The notes under the pieces were generated by a model. That model searched no databases and was not told where the DNA came from. It saw only the letters and a list, made by a program, of their open reading frames with translations. Source: Sclerurus mexicanus (Eukaryota; Chordata; Aves; Passeriformes; Furnariidae). From it: DNA of 64,000 nt. The stretch is from positions 19,149 to 83,148 of the forward strand of contig VWZF01007071.1 of NCBI GenBank assembly GCA_013396755.1. Reading direction: 5' to 3'. A program made the position numbers and the translations under genes. Positions within the stretch are counted from its first letter, which is position 1; every line of letters begins with the position of its first letter. Positions 57,965 to 64,000 of this stretch are shown in pieces.

Positions 57965-60900
57965 TTTACAGACTATTAATGCACGTGAAACTGAAATTTC
58001 CTTTTTGAATTCTGATAACTCATTCCAGATTATCAGAGTATAATAAATAGGTATTTTCTTTTCTCTGTCCAATTCTCCTTTCCCCTTTTAAAAGAAACAA
58101 TATTTTAATATTTTAGAGTATTTGATATTAATAAATGCCATAATAAAAATGAATATAAAATATAAGGTGTCTTGTTGCATATACTTCCCTTGTAATCAAA
58201 AGCTTTCCTGCTAGAGGTACGCTGATACTAGATCTACAACAGACTGGAAGGAGATGACACTTGGGGAAAGCTAACGGATTAAATATCTGTGTACAGGGAA
58301 CACAGTCTATGGTTCTGATGCCTAAGGACCTTTTATTAGTTTTTATCCGTATTATGCTGAAAGTAATTTTGTCTGATAGTAAATGTGTGATGTTGCTAGG
58401 TGGAACTCTTGAACCCGACTGTTCTATTTTTGTGAAGCTGTGGCTTTGTGCAGATATACAGTAAGTTTGAAGTAACTTTCACACTAGGTTGATGCCCTAC
58501 TTTACTGTAGTTGGTTGTGTGTGCTTTTACGTATACTCAAATGTGTACAACATTTCTAGTTTGTTGTGATTGCTTGCTTATTTGTCTTTGTCTTGTGTTA
58601 AAAGGAAGGAACTGTAATTCAGTACTAAACAGAGATGGTGTTTTGCCAAAGCTTTGCAAGTTGACTGCTCTGTGGCAGCTCAAACTTAGATTAAGGTTTA
58701 ACACTGTCTAGGAGAGATTAGAGTTCTAAGTTTGAAGATGGTTATTGTTTCATTATTTGGGCATTACATGGGGTGAAAAGCAAAGTGCTCAATTTCTAGG
58801 CATTAAGTTTTATTCCAATTTTTTCAATCCTTTACTGAACACGAAGGGTGTGAACCGCTTCTCACTGTTTAAAGACTGACTTTTTTAAAACTCTAGGGCA
58901 GGACTTGCACTTCTAATGACACAGGCTTCCTGTATTTAAATGAAGCATTTATCTATTTTGGGCACATGTGCCCAAAGTCAAAAAATGGGTTTGGGCTATT
59001 CTGTGCTGAAAAGGTGTAGAAATTGATGAATCTTTGCATCCTGACATCATAGTGGGACTTATTTTCACTTATTAGTCCACTTCTGATTGAAATTCACTGG
59101 ATTAATTTATTTTGCTCTTTGGAAAAAATACTCTGAGGTAAATGCATCTCTACGTACCTTACTTGGTTTGGTCAGAATGGTAAACTATTAATATTTAAAG
59201 AATTTGCGAATAGTTGAAACTTAAATTCAGAACAATTTGATATTAAGAGGTATTTTACCTTCATTAGAATTTATTGTTCTTAATACAAGATGTCACGAGA
59301 TGGACAAAGTGGAAATTTTTATTAGGCTTGAGATGCAGAGTGGGTGTTAGCTGTAGTAGATAGGGACAGGAAGCATGCCATTGTGAGCGAACGAGATAAA
59401 CCAGATGCAGAGTCATCGGTTCAGTGGGTGGTACTATATTTTGCTCAGAGAAAGAATAGAACTTTGTGCTGTTGAAGGAGAGTATCCTGTTCTTGGGTAT
59501 TTTTTGGATATTCATACGTTCCAGGAAAAGTATTCAGTCTCCTGTGTCCTTAAATGTCTGATGGGGTGACTTTTCTTCCTGATGCTCCTCAATAGAGTGG
59601 GATAAACTGAGATATTTTGGGAAAAATAGTTATGAATAGGAATGCATTCAAGTCTGAAAGATGGTGAAAATGCCTTAAGTTTCTCCGAGTTCCCAGTGGG
59701 AATCCCAGAGTGGCCCGTTGCCTGTAGTGTAGCTGCTCACCCACAGTTTGATATGTTTTGGGGGGATTAGTCTGTCCTTACTCATTATGAACTGCCTTGC
59801 CCACTCTCTAAAATTCTTCATCTGTAGTTCCTTGGAGCTCAAAGCATTAGTGTGTGGCAAGACCAGTGTTTGGCTTTCCCAGGGATTGTGAAGATTTTAC
59901 CTGTACTTAATGGAGTCCTGAGAATTGTTAACAAATATTACTGCAGTTGTCTTTAAGGTTTTCTGTTTGAAAGTAAAATACATGAAACTAATGTAGTAGC
60001 AGTCATGTTGTGGCCTTTGTTTCTCCTAATGCTTGCTATTTTATTTAGGTAAGACTAATATTCTTTTCTTTTTTTTTTTCCCTCTTTCTCTCTCTATCTC
60101 TCAGAGACTAGTGCAAATACTCAGGGAAAACTTACTCTCAGTTTCCCTTGTAAAAGAAAAAGATCAAGATATGTCACTCTCTAAAGTTGGTTTGGTTTTT
60201 AACTTCTTGCCTTTGGGCATTTTTATTTTGCCCAGAGCTGCGGTGTTTGTAGAGTGCTAGCACAGATTTATCCTTTTTTAGATATTACAGAACATGTGGT
60301 AGCACTTTGAAAGTCATGTTGCAAAGAGGATTTCATCCTGCCTCCAGGCTTCACTCTGTTAGTGTTGGACAGGGACTTCAGTAGCTGCTCCTTCATTGTG
60401 CTTTGAGGATGCTGTACTGCAAATAGATTTAATATTATTGAAAGACTTTCTATGTTGGCATGGTTCTTGAAGCTCTTCTGTGCTACGTCCGCAGCTGATC
60501 CTTATTGTTAAAATTCCGTTTGCTGTTGGATTTTGAGCAAATCTGATACATCTATGGATTGCCTTCCTTTTGGTAGAGAAGATGCTCTGTGGAAAGTATT
60601 GGCAAAATTCCTATTATGTTGTTGCTTTAAAAGTCAGGGAAGTGGATTTGATACACAATTGGTTCTCTCCAGTGCTGTGCTCATAAATTTGGAGATGGTG
60701 ATAATCATGGGTGGTAATCTGACATGTTCAAAATAGGGCCGTGGAATGGCTACTGAGTTTCCTGTAATGTTCTGTGTAAGCTGCTTTGAATCCACATTGG
60801 AAGGAGAGCAAGGATGCTGGAGTGTATGACTGAATGGGTTTTTTGCATGCTACTGCATCAGCAGAGACAGGTGCCTGTCTGTCAGCAGAGATACGAAAAA

Positions 60901-62965
60901 GATGTTAAACTCATGTTTAGAGAAGTGTGACTTGCAGACTTCTGCTATTCCATTGGGAACCTAAATGGTGTTGCTCTCCTAACTTTGGTGTGGAAGCATG
61001 ATAGATACATTGCAGCTTTTATAGATGTACAGCGGGAGTTGCCCTGTTATTAAATGTGGCAGTGGTAAATCTACTGGGAAAAAACTTGTGCAGAAGTATG
61101 TCTTGGGGAGCGAATTCTTTTCCACTGTCCTAGCAAACTGAAAAGTAAATACTGTGTTTCAGTGGCAAATCCTTCCTCTCAGAGGAAAGCTGTGCCGGAT
61201 ACATGCAATGCGCTGGGGCCTTAGATGAAGACACTGTATTTAAAGCTATCCAGAAGTAGTTTATTCTAACAGACATTACAGCTGTGCTTATCAGTGCTAT
61301 AATTTATTTATACATAATTTTATACGTCGTAATTGCAAAAAATGAAGTTCATTGACATACACGTTTTCAAATGTGCTTTCTTGCTCCAGACACTACCTCA
61401 CTGAGAACATGCAGCTGTTCTATGTTATAATGACTAAAATATTTGACACTAGGGCTTCTTTTGTCTGAAATGCCTTTTCGAGTGTCCCTCCTGGGTAAGT
61501 GGTTTTCGTTCATATGAGCGCACTTTAGAATAACTGGCCTGTGAAATTTGTATCAGAAAAATTAGATCTTTTCCTTTTACCTAACAGAACCAAACAAACC
61601 AAACATTTGCACGTTCTTGGTGGTTCTAACCAACTGGACATGCTAAACAGAATATTAACAGCTGATCGCTGTGATTCTGGAAGACACAACATTGTGTGTA
61701 TCTTGGATAATTTAAATAGTTTTGTTCTGTCACCTTCATGTTTTTGGTTGTCAGTCTCCTTTGACCTTAAAACTTCTAAAGCTACTGCTTCCTATAGCCT
61801 GCAAGTTTACTTGCATTTTTTTATTCCATGTATTCCAACTGGAAGACTGGAGATATCAATGAAAAAAGCCCATGTGGAAGAGTAGCAAACCACATTTCTA
61901 TCTCTGAAGTCCAGGCTTTGCTGCAGAGTACCTGGTATCATTCAAGTTAGCCCTTCCCTCAGATCTTGGTTTCTGTGTTAGTGTTGACAAATAAAAACTG
62001 TGTGGATACAGTTGTACTTTGACTTTTCAGAGTAAATACTCTTCAACTGTTCCCTGTCTAGGCCTTGCTTTGGTGGGAGATCTTTGTAAGACACTGTGTT
62101 GCTCTGTACCCAAGCAGAGACAGAAGAAAAGGGAATAACTGACACTGAGCCCCGCGAGTATCCTCACTGGGACCTGGGAGTGTCATTTCTCATCCCTGGG
62201 TCCCTGTGATGACCCAGCAGTGTGTTATGTCATTAAGCCATACGTGGCCCAGCTGAAACCACTATCAGTAGGAGATAGGCCGTTCCTGTCACTTTGCTTT
62301 GGGCTCTCATACCACTTGTAGCTTCCCAGTTGTCCCCTGTAGTTTTGGAATTTGCATATTGGACTTAATTGCTCAATGTCAAATTTATAAATCTCACATT
62401 AAAAATAACCTCTTATTTATAATATGTTTATAAATACAGCTTGGATGCCATTCTGTTTCCCCAGGTGAGAAAGACTGGTACCAGCATAGGTAGTTGTGGC
62501 TTTTGTTTTGTGCTTTAAGTGCACTTCTCCTTTGAAATAATAGTAACTGTGAAAGGGTTTACCAGCATGTTGATGCTGAAGTGCCTTCAAGTTAGGCATG
62601 TGATATTTTTGACTGTGAAAGCTTGAGATGCTTGAATAGTCTTTGGAAACTATGTTAAGTATTTTTAAGAAGTTAATGTGACAAATCTGCTGATTTCTGA
62701 AATGTTGCACAGCCTTACACATTAAACACTAGAAATCCCTACCTCTGAAGGCATGAACTGATGTTAGCAATGAACAGTAACCATTCCTGTTCAATGCTAA
62801 TCTGCAGCAAGCAGTGGTACATTTTAAAAATCCTGCAGCATATAAAGTCACAGGAAAAAGGCTTGAAGACAGGTGTAATTATAAAAGAATGGCAACTTTA
62901 ATGAAAGGTTATGACACTTGCCTCCAATATATTCCTATGCATTTTTGTCACAATTAAAAGGAATG

Positions 62966-63066
62966 TAATGCAGTCTCTAAGCTTTAAACTTTTCACTCTT
63001 GTGTCCAACCCTTAGTTAATGCAGTCCCTAAGCTTTAAACTTTTCACTCTGTGTCCAACCCTTAGT
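62966..63066 (+). repeat. Two-copy 51/50-bp tandem duplication
   Basis: Copy 1 (62966-63016) and copy 2 (63017-63066) start TAATGCAGTC and end CCAACCCTTAGT. They differ by one C/T substitution and one missing T, so the duplication is recent or homogenised. Confidence 0.95.
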
Positions 63067-64000
63067 TTTGTTTGAAGAGCCTTGCAAACAAAAAGTTTTA
63101 AATGAAACTTCTAGATCAGTTTTTAAAATCTTCTGTCTTTGGCCAAGGCCAAATTCTGAAATAGTTTCACAAGCTTCAAGTTGTTTTAAAGATGACAATT
63201 AATGTTTAGACCCATAAAAATGGTTTGAATGTCCTTGTAGAAATATTTATTTGAATGTAATTTAGGTCTTGGAAATCAAAAAGTTTTCATTGGGTTATAC
63301 TTTTTAATCCTGTTCTTTAAAATTAGGGGATCTCTAGTGTCAGACATGGAAACTGAATTTTTTGCAGGACTTCAAGAAAAGGTACAATCTGCACCTGTGC
63401 AGTGTGTGTAGAACTTTGTGCTATCAACACTTGATTTTCTTTTCTTTTTTTTTTTCATTTTCTTTTTTTAAAAGAAAGTTTTAAATTCATTTAATAGTGT
63501 TGAATTCCTGGAAAAGTAGGAATCAGAGCAAACAATGGAAAACCCAAGTCTGACAGTACATGCGTGAAGCTGGGAAGGGATGAGGAGGAAGCCTCATCAA
63601 GGGAAATTTGGGACAGGCATTAGCAATAACAACTCAGCAAAACAACCTCCCTTTCTAACAGTGAGGCATATAAACTACAGAGTAGAAGGTCTAGCCTATT
63701 GATCTCCAGTTACAGGAGTGTCCTAATCCTTCAAGGCTGACTCCTCTGATGTAGATGTGGAAGTAGATCCTGCCCTGAGGCAAGTGCTGTCCTACATAAC
63801 CTCCTGAGTTCCCTCTCTGCCTCATTTTAGGGATGTGTAAGAATATGACGAGTATAGCATTTGTATGTGCTGTATTGAACCTTGCTAACTCATCTTCAAT
63901 ATTCCTAACTGGAAATGTTTCTTATTCCCTCACAGTGTTGTTTCTGTTCACAATGATAAATGTTATATGGGAACCAGTAAGGGAAATGCACAGTGTGGCT

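Larger units (their letters stand above)
57428..64000 (+). other. NUMB: NUMB intron after the first coding exon (partial)
   Basis: It begins with the donor GTAAGA. I searched by eye for the following NUMB exon, which should continue the PTB domain, and did not see it, so the intron runs past the window. Contents are AT-rich DNA, a TG run at 57951-57964, an AT-rich patch near 58095-58165, a long pyrimidine tract ending CTCTCAG at 60105 without a good donor after it, and a tandem duplication at 62966-63066. A 133-codon minus-strand frame (57671-58072) and a 114-codon + frame (61541-61885) have no recognisable product. Confidence 0.75.

Noticed and set aside
57671..58072. 133-codon minus-strand open frame next to the NUMB exon
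   Set aside because: Antisense to the intron, no recognisable protein, includes the complement of a GT repeat (Thr-His run).
60061..60260. Pyrimidine tract ending in CTCTCAG as the acceptor of the second NUMB coding exon
   Set aside because: The downstream translation does not match the NUMB PTB domain, and no good donor follows.
1..64000. tRNA, rRNA, snRNA or CRISPR features
   Set aside because: No tRNA-like B box with matching arms, no rRNA or U-snRNA core sequence, and no regularly spaced direct repeats were seen by eye; a covariance-model search would be needed to exclude small snoRNAs or microRNAs.

Overview
The window looks like avian nuclear DNA. It holds long AT-rich, CpG-poor non-coding sequence, degraded CR1 LINEs with the characteristic CR1 3' terminus, and two solo LTRs of types I recognise from bird genomes. 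I cannot name the species.

Only one protein-coding exon can be supported. It is the first coding exon of NUMB on the + strand (exon 57284-57427, CDS 57302-57427, 42 codons, phase-0 donor). It is preceded by a pyrimidine tract and AG, and followed by GTAAGA. The next NUMB exon, which resumes the PTB domain, was not seen before the right edge. The left edge (1 to about 118) is CpG-dense and looks like the edge of a CpG-island promoter. The simplest reading is that this is the NUMB promoter and untranslated exon 1, and that 119-57283 is 5' UTR intron with perhaps one or more small untranslated exons. The best candidate for such an exon is 45283-45407.

Layout: 1-118 CpG-island edge; 119-21497 unremarkable intron with simple repeats; 21498-22427 solo ERV LTR (+) with an internal ~48-bp repeat ladder; 23671-25099 two CR1 pieces in opposite orientation with a perfect inverted repeat next to the larger one; 26700-27672 a second, 3'-truncated CR1 with reverse-transcriptase remnants; 32250-32408 a long T/G-rich low-complexity tract; 39085-39430 and 46400-47060 two CpG-rich blocks that look like conserved regulatory elements; 54636-55215 a second solo LTR in minus orientation; 56413-56498 paired hairpins; 57284-57427 NUMB coding exon; 57428-64000 next NUMB intron, with a 2-copy 51/50-bp tandem duplication at 62966-63066.

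No tRNA, rRNA, CRISPR array, operon or complete second gene was found. Other open frames lie in transposons or are short, intronic and unrecognised. I see no new multi-gene system. The observations most worth checking are the two regulatory-looking blocks (including a perfect palindromic GATA pair), the candidate untranslated exons, and the hairpins.
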